Below are positions 8,113-15,771 of a stretch of 64,000 bases of DNA, piece after piece. A model generated the notes under the pieces. It was not told the DNA's origin, searched no databases, and saw nothing but the letters and a program-made list of their open reading frames with translations. Each line of letters opens with the position of its first letter. Position 1 is the stretch's first letter. This stretch comes from Dictyobacter alpinus (GTDB lineage Bacteria; Chloroflexota; Ktedonobacteria; Ktedonobacterales; Ktedonobacteraceae): contig NZ_BIFT01000001.1 in NCBI RefSeq assembly GCF_003967575.1, forward strand, positions 1,364,001 through 1,428,000, written 5' to 3'. The position numbers and the translations under genes were made by a program.

Positions 8113-9875
8113 AAACCTATCAATACCTCTGGCGGCTCTTTCGCTATCGACCAGGACTGTATGCGGTCAATGCGATCATCTGGGCCATTATCCATGTCTT
8201 TCCAGTGATTCCGGGCCTGCTGGCACAACAATTTTTTAATCAGCTACAACATACTAGCGGCCTCTCGTATCAGTTCTGGATGATCATTATGCTTTTTGTC
8301 GTCACCACCCTGGCCCGCGTCTGTTTGATCCTGGTCGGCGGTGGCATCGATACGGTTCATCGCTTCAGCATCAATAATCTGTTACGTCGCAATATGCTTG
8401 CCCGCATCCTTGAGCGGCCCGGGGCACGCGCTGTACCGGCCTCTGCCGGAGAAGCAATCAATCGCTTCCGTGATGATACAAGACAAGCCGAAGATGCCGT
8501 GAGCTGGACACTGGATAGCATTGGACAGATAATTTTCTCGTTGATCGCGATCATTATCCTGTTCAGGATCAGTCCCACGATCACCCTTTTTGTCTTTCTG
8601 CCACTAGTCTGTGTGGTCGCGATTACGCAAGCCATGCATACACGCTTGGAACGCTATCGGCGTGCCAGCCGTAAAGCGACCGGCGAGGTTACCAGTGCCA
8701 TTGGAGAGATATTTGGCAATGTCCAGGGTATCAAAGTCGCCGCCACAGAGTCATCGGTGGTACAGCACTTTCAGCAGCTCAATGAAAAACGCCGCCTCAG
8801 TATGCTTAAAGATCGTACCCTGGAACAAGGACTCAACGCGATCTTCGGCAATACCGTTGGTCTGGGCACCGGCTTCATCTTGATTCTGGCGGCCCAGGCA
8901 CTACGCAGTCATCAAATGGGCATCGGAGACCTGGCCCTGTTTATCTACTACCTGGCCTTTGTTACCGATTTCACACAGTTGTTTGGTACGTTCCTGGCCC
9001 ACTATATCCAGACTGGCGTGGCCTTTCAGCGTATGCATGAACTACTCCAGGGGGCGCCAGCGGCACAACTGGTGGCGCATTATCCACTGTATATACGTGG
9101 ACCGCTGCCAGCAGCATCCCAGCTCACGACAAAAGAAGCGCCGGCACTGAACAGCCTACAGGTTACAGGACTCAGCTATCGCTATCCAGATACGGGTCGT
9201 GGGATCGAGGACATCAGTTTTAGCATAACTGGCGGCACGCTGACCGTGATCACCGGACGCATCGCATCCGGTAAGACAACCTTGCTACAGGCCCTGCTTG
9301 GACTACTGCCAATGGATACAGGAAAGATCAGTTGGAATGGGCAGGTACTAAAGGATCCGGCCAGCTTCTTTGTGCCGCCACATAGTGCCTATACCGCGCA
9401 GATCCCACGCCTGTTTAGCGCCACCCTGCAAGAAAATATCTTGCTTGACCAGCCAGAGGAGCCTGCACGCATCGCTAAAGCGCTGCATACAGCAGTCATG
9501 GAACGCGATATCGCCACGCTGGAACATGGACTACAAACAGCTATCGGCACCCGTGGCGTAAAGCTCTCAGGCGGCCAGGTCCAGCGTACTGCCGCGGCCC
9601 GTATGTTTGTACGTCAAGCCGCCTTACAGGTCTTTGATGACCTCTCAAGCGCGCTGGATGTCGAAACCGAACAGATACTCTGGGAGCGTCTGTTCCAGCA
9701 ACCCGAACATACCTATCTGGTGGTCTCGCACCGCAGAGCAGTACTGAAGCGCGCCCACCAGATCATTGTCCTGAAAAATGGCAGGATCGATGCGATCGGG
9801 ACGCTTGACCAGTTACTGGTAGAGAATGAAGAGCTACAACAACTCTGGCATGGTAACCTCGCCGAAGATGAATAG
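8109..9875 (+). CDS. ABC exporter half-transporter, subunit 2
   Basis: This 588-residue half-transporter has an N-terminal exporter membrane domain with helices up to about residue 300, then an ATPase domain. Walker A is TGRIASGKTT and the signature LSGGQVQRTAAARM is canonical. Walker B reads LQVFDDLSSALD, with aspartate where the catalytic glutamate should be. The start ATG overlaps the previous stop (ATGA), a sign of translational coupling. The degenerate Walker B pairs with the degenerate signature of subunit 1, and the good motifs pair with each other. The membrane domain appears divergent. A drug, lipid or peptide substrate cannot be told apart from sequence. Confidence 0.92.
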   Translation: MKTYQYLWRLFRYRPGLYAVNAIIWAIIHVFPVIPGLLAQQFFNQLQHTSGLSYQFWMIIMLFVVTTLARVCLILVGGGIDTVHRFSINNLLRRNMLARILERPGARAVPASAGEAINRFRDDTRQAEDAVSWTLDSIGQIIFSLIAIIILFRISPTITLFVFLPLVCVVAITQAMHTRLERYRRASRKATGEVTSAIGEIFGNVQGIKVAATESSVVQHFQQLNEKRRLSMLKDRTLEQGLNAIFGNTVGLGTGFILILAAQALRSHQMGIGDLALFIYYLAFVTDFTQLFGTFLAHYIQTGVAFQRMHELLQGAPAAQLVAHYPLYIRGPLPAASQLTTKEAPALNSLQVTGLSYRYPDTGRGIEDISFSITGGTLTVITGRIASGKTTLLQALLGLLPMDTGKISWNGQVLKDPASFFVPPHSAYTAQIPRLFSATLQENILLDQPEEPARIAKALHTAVMERDIATLEHGLQTAIGTRGVKLSGGQVQRTAAARMFVRQAALQVFDDLSSALDVETEQILWERLFQQPEHTYLVVSHRRAVLKRAHQIIVLKNGRIDAIGTLDQLLVENEELQQLWHGNLAEDE

Positions 9876-9911
9876 CTGATTGAGCCAGGAGTAGAGACCA
9901 GCGCGTGGTTA

Positions 9912-9920
9912 TGCTATACT
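9912..9920 (+). promoter_or_regulatory. Extended -10 promoter of the rlmB-like gene
   Basis: TGCTATACT combines a TGn extension with a good -10 box about 45 bases before the start codon. No -35 match is seen, which is normal for this promoter class. Confidence 0.5.
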
Positions 9921-9965
9921 CGATAAAAATTTACTAGTAATCACCACGCTACACAAAGAGGTACC

Positions 9966-10718
9966 ATGCCTGAATATATATGGGGACGTAACCCCGTTTC
10001 GGAGACACTACAATCTGGACGTCATGTACAACGTTTGCTACTCGCAGAAGGCGTACGTGACGCTCCAGCTATCGCGGCAATTTTAAAGGAGGCCAATCAA
10101 CGCCATATTCCAGTTGATGTGGTGCCGCGCCACCGACTGGACCAGATCAGCCACGGGGCCGTCCATCAAGGCTGTATAGCACAGGTGGAAGAGCGCACTT
10201 ACGCCGGTCTGGATGACATTCTGGCCCTGGCAGAGAAGAAGCAGGAAGCACCCTTTATTCTGATCCTGGACGCGATCCAGGATGTAAATAATCTGGGTTC
10301 ATTGTTGCGTACCGCCGAGGCCGCTGGTGTCCATGGAGTGGTTATTCCAGAGCATCGGGCCGCCGAGGTCAATGCTACTGTGGTTAAAACTTCGGCCGGG
10401 GCAACCGAGCACATATTGATCGCGCAGGAAACCAATATTACACGCGTCATCGATACGCTCAAGGAACAAAATATCTGGGTGGTTGGGCTGGCCGGAGAAG
10501 GCAAAACACTCTATACCCAGGCTAATCTAACCGGTCCCCTGGCCCTGGTTGTCGGCAATGAGGGTAAAGGACTCGGCCGCCTGGTGCGTGAACATTGTGA
10601 TGTGTTGATCAAACTACCCATGTTTGGGCGGGTCAATTCCCTGAACGCGGCCGTAGCTGGTAGCATTTCACTCTATGAAGCTTTACGTCAACGGGAAGCC
10701 CAAAGTGGAAAAAAGTAA
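9966..10718 (+). CDS. rlmB: 23S rRNA 2'-O-ribose methyltransferase, RlmB/TrmH family
   Basis: This 250-residue protein is a SPOUT-class enzyme. The N-terminal substrate-binding part begins WGRNPVSETLQSG, typical of RlmB, and is followed by the linker and catalytic domain starting ILDAIQDVNNLGSLLRTAEAAG (SPOUT motif 1). Motif 2 is VVGNEGKGLGRLVREHCD and motif 3 is IKLPMFGRVNSLNAAVAGSISLYE, which form the S-adenosylmethionine knot. RlmB methylates the ribose of G2251 in the peptidyl-transferase region of 23S rRNA. Length and domain order fit; a related tRNA or rRNA target is possible because subfamilies are close. It is transcribed from its own extended -10 promoter. Confidence 0.9.
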   Translation: MPEYIWGRNPVSETLQSGRHVQRLLLAEGVRDAPAIAAILKEANQRHIPVDVVPRHRLDQISHGAVHQGCIAQVEERTYAGLDDILALAEKKQEAPFILILDAIQDVNNLGSLLRTAEAAGVHGVVIPEHRAAEVNATVVKTSAGATEHILIAQETNITRVIDTLKEQNIWVVGLAGEGKTLYTQANLTGPLALVVGNEGKGLGRLVREHCDVLIKLPMFGRVNSLNAAVAGSISLYEALRQREAQSGKK

Positions 10719-10719
10719 G

Positions 10720-10830
10720 ACACGACACGAAAATAGGTACCGACACAGAAAGATAGACGTTTAAGAATAATAAGGACTTATCCGTTACGTAATTTCATTC
10801 AGCAACGTCTATTTTAATACAATGTCGTGT
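10720..10830 (+). promoter_or_regulatory. Nested inverted repeats in the leader of the secreted protein gene
   Basis: Outer arms ACACGACA (10720-10727) and TGTCGTGT (10823-10830) enclose inner arms ATAGACGTT (10753-10761) and AACGTCTAT (10804-10812). Both pairs are perfect. The structure ends 4 bases before the likely ribosome-binding site of the next gene, so it may be a folded leader, or a terminator remnant of the preceding gene. Confidence 0.4.
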
Positions 10831-10847
10831 TCTCAGGAGTAATTCTA

Positions 10848-11825
10848 GTGTTCAAAACTTTCATCAGATCTCTGGGTGTTTTATTCTGCCTTGTCGGGCT
10901 GACAATTTGTGCCCTTATTTATACACAACCGGCGGCGCTGGCAAGTGCATATGTACCGATGGACGACCCAACACCGACGCCGACAGCAACCACGACCACG
11001 ACCTACACGCCCAGTTTAAATCTGGCCCTGCCAACCGGTGGTACACCAGCTGGTCATGCAGGCACGGTCATTCAATTAACTGGAGCGGGGTTTCCGCCAA
11101 ATAGCGATGTGAGTTTCTCAATCGCTACCGACGCCAATCAGTGCGCGACCGGTAATGGTGGTGTGGCGGCCTTACAACCGCAGCAGCCAGCTAAAGCCGA
11201 TGCTAATGGCGGCTTTATGGTACAGGCAGCCTGGCCAGATGGTGCGAACCAACCCAATACCAAGTATTATGTCTGTGCCTCCGCCTCAGGCAGTCACGCA
11301 GCTGCCGGTACGCCCTTTACATTTGTAGGAGCACCAACCGTCACATCGTCCAGCCAGAATGTCACTGCGGGCGATAAAGTCACCATCACCGGTCAAAACT
11401 GGCTTCCCCAGCAGGCACTAAACATCGCCATCCTGGCAGGCTCGGGCGGTAATCCTATCGCTACAGCCCAGACGACACCAGATGCCAATGGTAATTTTAG
11501 TATAGACGTGGAAATTCCAGCCGGAACAGCGGCAGGCAACTATAGTATCAATGTTACCGGAGCTACTGATCCTACCCAGAAGGCTAACGCGGATAATGCA
11601 CTGACAATCAGTGCGCAGGCTACTCCAACCCCAGGAGCTACCGCCACTCCAACGCCTGGAGCCACCGCTACCCCAACGCCAGCAGCAACGCCCACAGCGG
11701 CCAGCAGCGGCGGCTCAGGCAGCAATCCAGGCATGCTCTGGCTCATCTTTGGCCTGGGAGGCATCGGCGTCGTCCTGGTTATCGTAGGCCTGACCATGTT
11801 CCTCTCCCACTCCCACAACGCCTGA
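10848..11825 (+). CDS. Secreted, C-terminally anchored Ig-like protein
   Basis: This protein of about 325 residues is not assigned to a named family. It has an N-terminal signal peptide with hydrophobic core LGVLFCLVGLTICALIY and likely cleavage after ALASA. A Thr/Pro-rich stretch follows, then two domains of beta-sandwich character; each has the G-x-V-x-x-x-G-x-x-F/W-x-P pattern (GTVIQLTGAGFPP and DKVTITGQNWLPQ) seen in IPT/TIG-like folds. A TPTPGATA repeat linker leads to a final membrane helix and HSHNA end. A GTG at 10827 opens the frame, but CAGGAGT 8 bases before GTG 10848 favours the later start. It probably sits on the outer face of the membrane. Confidence 0.75.
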   Translation: MFKTFIRSLGVLFCLVGLTICALIYTQPAALASAYVPMDDPTPTPTATTTTTYTPSLNLALPTGGTPAGHAGTVIQLTGAGFPPNSDVSFSIATDANQCATGNGGVAALQPQQPAKADANGGFMVQAAWPDGANQPNTKYYVCASASGSHAAAGTPFTFVGAPTVTSSSQNVTAGDKVTITGQNWLPQQALNIAILAGSGGNPIATAQTTPDANGNFSIDVEIPAGTAAGNYSINVTGATDPTQKANADNALTISAQATPTPGATATPTPGATATPTPAATPTAASSGGSGSNPGMLWLIFGLGGIGVVLVIVGLTMFLSHSHNA

Positions 11826-11842
11826 TTCCCATCACCACACAT

Positions 11843-11883
11843 AAAAAGCGCGACCGGTATTGTGTATATCGGTCGCGCTTTTT
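11843..11883. terminator. Bidirectional hairpin terminator
   Basis: Arms 11843-11856 and 11870-11883 are perfectly complementary (AAAAAGCGCGACCG) and end in T runs on both strands. It lies between the convergent Ig-like gene and the SDR gene. Confidence 0.9.
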
Positions 11884-11895
11884 GTCTTATAAAAC

Positions 11896-12630
11896 TTAGA
11901 GAGACAAACGTTTAAAGATACCTTCGGGAATCGATTTGATGACCAGCATAATCACCTGCCAGTAACCAGGCACATAAGCGATATCCTTGCGCTTTTTGAT
12001 CGCCTCATAGATGCCTTTACCCACGGCCTCAGGCTGAGCAAAGAGCAAGCCCTGCTTCATATGAGCGGTCATCGGGGTCGAGACAGTGCCCGGTTTGATC
12101 GTGACAACGGCCACCCCAGATTTCGCCAGACGGTTACGCACGCCCTGTAGGAAGGTGCTAACAGCCGCTTTGGCTGTGCCATAGACATAATTAGTCTTAC
12201 GGCCCCGATCGCCGGCTACCGACGAAATAACAGCGATACAGCCACGCTTCTGCTGCTCAAAGTAATTGGCGCTCAACGTCAATAAAGAAATCACGCTGAT
12301 AGCGTTGGTGTTCAGCTCCTGCAAAGTTTCTGCCACACTCAGTTCAGCGGCCCGCTGATCTCCCAGCGTCCCATGAGCGATCAGCAGCACATCCAGACCA
12401 CCCAGGGTTGAGATGGCCTGCTGCAACATCTCATCGTGATACTCCAACTGATTGACATCCAGGGTATAGGTCTCAATGGCTTTAGCGCCGCGCACCTTCA
12501 GGTCAGCGGCCACCACGGCCAGTTTCTCGGTTGAACGGCCAACCAGGAAAAAATCAGCGCCATCACGGGCAAAGAACTTGGCGGTTTCATGGGCCAACGC
12601 GGATGTGGCCCCGATAATTGCTACTCTCAT
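11896..12630 (-). CDS. Short-chain dehydrogenase, DprE2-like
   Basis: This 244-residue short-chain dehydrogenase has the nucleotide motif GATSALA at residues 7-13, a VISS segment with the catalytic serine, and the YGTAK active-site motif near residue 150. It follows a DprE1-like oxidase gene at 73 bases on the same strand. In mycobacteria DprE1 and DprE2 together epimerise decaprenyl-phospho-ribose to decaprenyl-phospho-arabinose through a keto intermediate; DprE2 is the reductase. The pairing is the main reason for the call. A different polyprenyl-sugar or general SDR role is possible. The ribosome-binding site is weak. Confidence 0.75.
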   Translation of the reverse strand: MRVAIIGATSALAHETAKFFARDGADFFLVGRSTEKLAVVAADLKVRGAKAIETYTLDVNQLEYHDEMLQQAISTLGGLDVLLIAHGTLGDQRAAELSVAETLQELNTNAISVISLLTLSANYFEQQKRGCIAVISSVAGDRGRKTNYVYGTAKAAVSTFLQGVRNRLAKSGVAVVTIKPGTVSTPMTAHMKQGLLFAQPEAVGKGIYEAIKKRKDIAYVPGYWQVIMLVIKSIPEGIFKRLSL

Positions 12631-12703
12631 CTTATATCTTACTTTCGTCTTAACGTTTTATTGCACCATCGACTGCACGATGGAAACTTTGTCTTGTGAT
12701 TAT

Positions 12704-14059
12704 TTAGATGTACAGCGGGGTCTTGCGATCGGTTCCCTGCGTTACACGGCGCCAGAAGCTTGAGGAGAATTTGGGATCAATGTATTTCTCGAACTCTTGC
12801 CACTGGGGATAATACTTCTTAAAGGACTCAGCACTCATACGTGCATCCTTGGCTGGATAGAGCACACCACCATTATCCTCAACAATAGTGTCCAGCTCAT
12901 TCATAAATGTACGTGTGCGCTCACCATGATTGGAGAAGTCCAGAGCCAGCGTAATGCCTGGACGTGGGAAGGAGAGCATGCCCGGTGACTTGATATGACC
13001 AAACTGCTTCAATACCGTCAGGAACGAGCCCTCACCAGCCTGCTGAATATGATGGATACATTTGTGCATAGCATCACGGCCATTCTCAAACGGCACCACA
13101 AACTGATACTGGAAGAAACCACGCTTCCCATAGATACGATTCCAATTGTGAATAGCATCCAGCGGATAAAAGAAAGGATCATAAGGGACAACTTTTTTGA
13201 CTTCTTTTTCCAGCTGCACATGGTAGTAGGCTTCATTGAAAGCCTTGACCGTAAAGGTATTGAGCGCGAAAGAAGGAAAATCAATCGGCACCATCAACGG
13301 TAACGTCTTAGGCTTATACTTCTTCGCCAGATCAGGATCCTGGTTGTGGTTGCCGCGCGAGAACTTGCCGCGACAAAGCTTTTGACCACCAATCAAGAGA
13401 TCCACCCAGGAAACGGTATAGTCATAATCCTTATCGGAAGCGGCCGATAGTTCAAAGAATTCATCTAATGAATCAAAGCGAATCGACTCCATGTCGATGA
13501 AAGGATTCACAATTTTATGTAAGCGAAACTCAGCCCAGAGGATCACACCAGTCAGACCCAGACCACCGATGGTAGCACGGAAAAGCTCGCTATGCTGCTC
13601 AGGAGAACAGATCAGGTGCTCGCCACTAGAGCGCACCAATTCAAATCTCAACACATGGCAGCCAAAGGTTCCAGCGGCATGATGATTTTTACCATGGACA
13701 TCGTTGGCGATCGCGCCACCAACCGAAACAAACTTTGTACCAGGTGTCACAGGCAGGAACCAGCCACGGGGTACCGCGACCTCTAAGACATCTGCCAGTG
13801 AGACACCAGCCTCACAACGAATAATACCACGCTCAGTATCAAAAGAAATAAAATTTTTGAGGTGACTTATATCGACAGAAACGCCATCTTCATTCAGGCA
13901 ACTATCACCATAACTACGTCCATAACCATAAGGGAGGATTGACTGATCGATAGAGGCCAGGTCTGGCAGTTCGTTGCGCCAGTATACTGGTAGAATCTGA
14001 TTATTTTTTACAGATGGATAACGTCCCCAGGATTGAGGCTGTTTATTTTTAGATGCCAT
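12704..14059 (-). CDS. FAD-linked oxidoreductase, DprE1-like
   Basis: This 451-residue protein matches the DprE1 type of VAO-family flavoenzymes. It has WGRYPSV at the N-terminus, GYGRSYGDSCLNEDG (FAD-binding), EAGVSLADVLEVAVPRGWFLPV, and VGGAIANDVHGKNHHAAGTFG, plus YPAKDARMSAESFKKYYP near the end. DprE1 oxidises the 2-hydroxyl of decaprenyl-phospho-ribose. From memory, the mycobacterial cysteine hit by benzothiazinones lies in a CVDF context; here the aligned stretch reads GITLALDFSN, so alanine appears to replace it. AAGGA lies about 11 bases before the ATG, and a TATACT box with TTGAAA 15 bases upstream could be the promoter. It forms an operon with the DprE2-like gene. Confidence 0.85.
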   Translation of the reverse strand: MASKNKQPQSWGRYPSVKNNQILPVYWRNELPDLASIDQSILPYGYGRSYGDSCLNEDGVSVDISHLKNFISFDTERGIIRCEAGVSLADVLEVAVPRGWFLPVTPGTKFVSVGGAIANDVHGKNHHAAGTFGCHVLRFELVRSSGEHLICSPEQHSELFRATIGGLGLTGVILWAEFRLHKIVNPFIDMESIRFDSLDEFFELSAASDKDYDYTVSWVDLLIGGQKLCRGKFSRGNHNQDPDLAKKYKPKTLPLMVPIDFPSFALNTFTVKAFNEAYYHVQLEKEVKKVVPYDPFFYPLDAIHNWNRIYGKRGFFQYQFVVPFENGRDAMHKCIHHIQQAGEGSFLTVLKQFGHIKSPGMLSFPRPGITLALDFSNHGERTRTFMNELDTIVEDNGGVLYPAKDARMSAESFKKYYPQWQEFEKYIDPKFSSSFWRRVTQGTDRKTPLYI

Positions 14060-14200
14060 TTTGTATGTATTCCTTATCGAGTATACTGCGAATAGGCAAT
14101 TTTCAACTAGTTCTTATGTCCATAATAACGCATGGGGACTAACTCACGCTACGAATCAACCAAAAGGTACAGTACAGGATTGGGGTAATAGCACAGGGGG

Positions 14201-14249
14201 GATGTTAGCGACGTAGGCTCCGACGCTAGCGGTCGGGGCCTACGACATC
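14201..14249. terminator. Hairpin downstream of the propeller gene
   Basis: GTAGGCTCCGAC (14213-14224) pairs with GTCGGGGCCTAC (14232-14243) with one G-U pair, framed by GATGT and GACATC. It lies just after the minus-strand propeller gene, so it may end that transcript. No clear T run follows, so a palindromic repeat unit is an alternative. Confidence 0.5.
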
Positions 14250-14266
14250 TGGTGTAGATTGAGTCT

Positions 14267-15220
14267 CTAATACAAGGCGCCGAAGGTGGTCATGATTTCA
14301 TGGTTGACATCTTTTTGCTGGCGCTCCAAAGCATCTGGAGTAAGTTTGAGCAATTGCTGTGGACTACCCCGCCATGAAAAATGGTGGATCGCACCATCAC
14401 TGCTCCCTATGATGATGTGCTGTAACCCATCCGCCTGCGCATACGATGTAAAGTACATCATATCGCTTTTGCTGACCAGATAAAAACGTGCCAGGGCATC
14501 AACCTGTACGGGAGTTGATTGAGCAGGATAACTGACATGGTACAGCTTGCCATCGCGGGTAGCAACCACAACATGTCCTGAATGATCGCCTGGTAAGAGA
14601 TAAGCAGTCATCCCAAAGAACTTTTCATCAAAAAAGTCCAATACACGCTGCTGTGCTGGCTGTTGCGCCTTAAAAGTATATTCATACAGATTGCCATCAC
14701 TGGCCGCGATCAGTAGGTGATGTTGCGCATCTGCTGAGGAATAATAGCCAGCGATGCTGGTAGCGCTGGCTTCAGTATGAACAACCCGCTCTGACAAAGC
14801 CTCCTGACCCGCTTGCCAGGATAGATAATAAATATCATCGTCACTGGTCGCAACCAATGCATGCTGACCCGCTGTGCCGCTCACAGCATATGCAGCCAGC
14901 CCCACCACCATGACACCATCGTCAACATGGAAGATCTGCTGTCGCTCGCCTGCTGATATATGATAAATATTACCATCAATGGTGGACATAACTGCATGTT
15001 GAACACCATCATCAGTAACATAGCCTGCCAGTGTATTTATCACGGCATCATCCAGATGTGCAAGCAGCTGGATCTCAACTTGCGCCTGCTCACCCACGAG
15101 CGTGATTTCGTGGATATTTCCTACTTCTGTTGCCACCAGCACATGCTGTGCCTGATCCTGCGGCGTAACATAACCTGTAAGAGCCGTTGCAACTTCAGTA
15201 CTTATCAGTGACTGTACCAT
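14267..15220 (-). CDS. Six-repeat beta-propeller-like protein of unknown function
   Basis: This protein of 317 residues consists almost wholly of six repeats of about 45-52 residues. Each has a first strand such as TLAGYVTDDG, a QHxxxxT/S segment, and a closing DGNIYHIS-like strand. The pattern (SDGNLYEYTF, RDGKLYHVSY, SDGAIHHFSW) suggests a six-bladed propeller, similar in style to lectin-like or tectonin-like propellers, but I do not recognise a family. No signal peptide or membrane helix is visible, so it is likely cytoplasmic. AAAGGA about 9 bases before the ATG at 15220 supports that start over 15238. It is a single gene, downstream of the 278-bp inverted-repeat element. Confidence 0.75.
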   Translation of the reverse strand: MVQSLISTEVATALTGYVTPQDQAQHVLVATEVGNIHEITLVGEQAQVEIQLLAHLDDAVINTLAGYVTDDGVQHAVMSTIDGNIYHISAGERQQIFHVDDGVMVVGLAAYAVSGTAGQHALVATSDDDIYYLSWQAGQEALSERVVHTEASATSIAGYYSSADAQHHLLIAASDGNLYEYTFKAQQPAQQRVLDFFDEKFFGMTAYLLPGDHSGHVVVATRDGKLYHVSYPAQSTPVQVDALARFYLVSKSDMMYFTSYAQADGLQHIIIGSSDGAIHHFSWRGSPQQLLKLTPDALERQQKDVNHEIMTTFGALY

Positions 15221-15410
15221 TCTGGTATTTCCTTTCAAAGAAGCGATTTGTGGAGTCTTATTAAAGGGCAGGGTCGCGCTTCATTATTGTAAAGGATTGA
15301 AGAGACTATATGGTTATGACGAAAGTGCATTTATGGTTAAAATCACGCATCCAAAGTTATGATTATAATCCATCAGCAACATCACATATCATTCAAAAAA
15401 TATATAATGG

Positions 15411-15688
15411 AATATAAACGAGCAGTAGCGGCAGCCCTGGTGGCTGCGAACGTACCCCATCGAGCGTAGCCGCTCACACCATGAGCTCACCTCCCCACTG
15501 GCTTCCCATTACGATAACCTCCGTCCACTTGCCCTTACGTTTAGGTTCATAAACATAATCACAGGGGTAGGTAGGTGGAAGGTATCGCTGAGCGAGGCGT
15601 GGGGGAAGGTGGAATCCGGGTGTGAGCGGCTACGCTCGTAAAGGGGCGTTCGCAGCCACCAGGGCTGCCGCTACTGCTCGTTTATATT
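15411..15688. mobile_element. 278-bp element with 70-base terminal inverted repeats (MITE-like)
   Basis: Arms 15411-15480 and 15619-15688 are inverted copies of each other with only a few mismatches, around 138 bases of unique sequence. Both arms include the palindromic-looking core GCAGTAGCGGCAGCCCTGG. No open frame for a transposase is present. Long terminal repeats with a short non-coding core are typical of miniature transposable elements. No clear target-site duplication could be made out at the ends. It lies between the propeller gene and nuoN; a folded transcript or terminator role is an alternative. Confidence 0.65.
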
Positions 15689-15700
15689 GTTTTATGTGAA

Positions 15701-15747
15701 GATGGGGTCCCGACGAGACTCTATATACGTTTCGTCGGGACCCCATC
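15701..15747. terminator. Hairpin terminator after nuoN
   Basis: Arms 15701-15716 and 15732-15747 (GATGGGGTCCCGACGA and its complement) form a perfect 16-bp stem 24 bases past the nuoN stop on the minus strand. Confidence 0.75.
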
Positions 15748-15771
15748 TTGTGTGTTTAGGCTGCGAGTGGT

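Noticed and set aside
12995..13303. 102-residue plus-strand frame
   Set aside because: It is antisense to the DprE1-like gene and has no support of its own.
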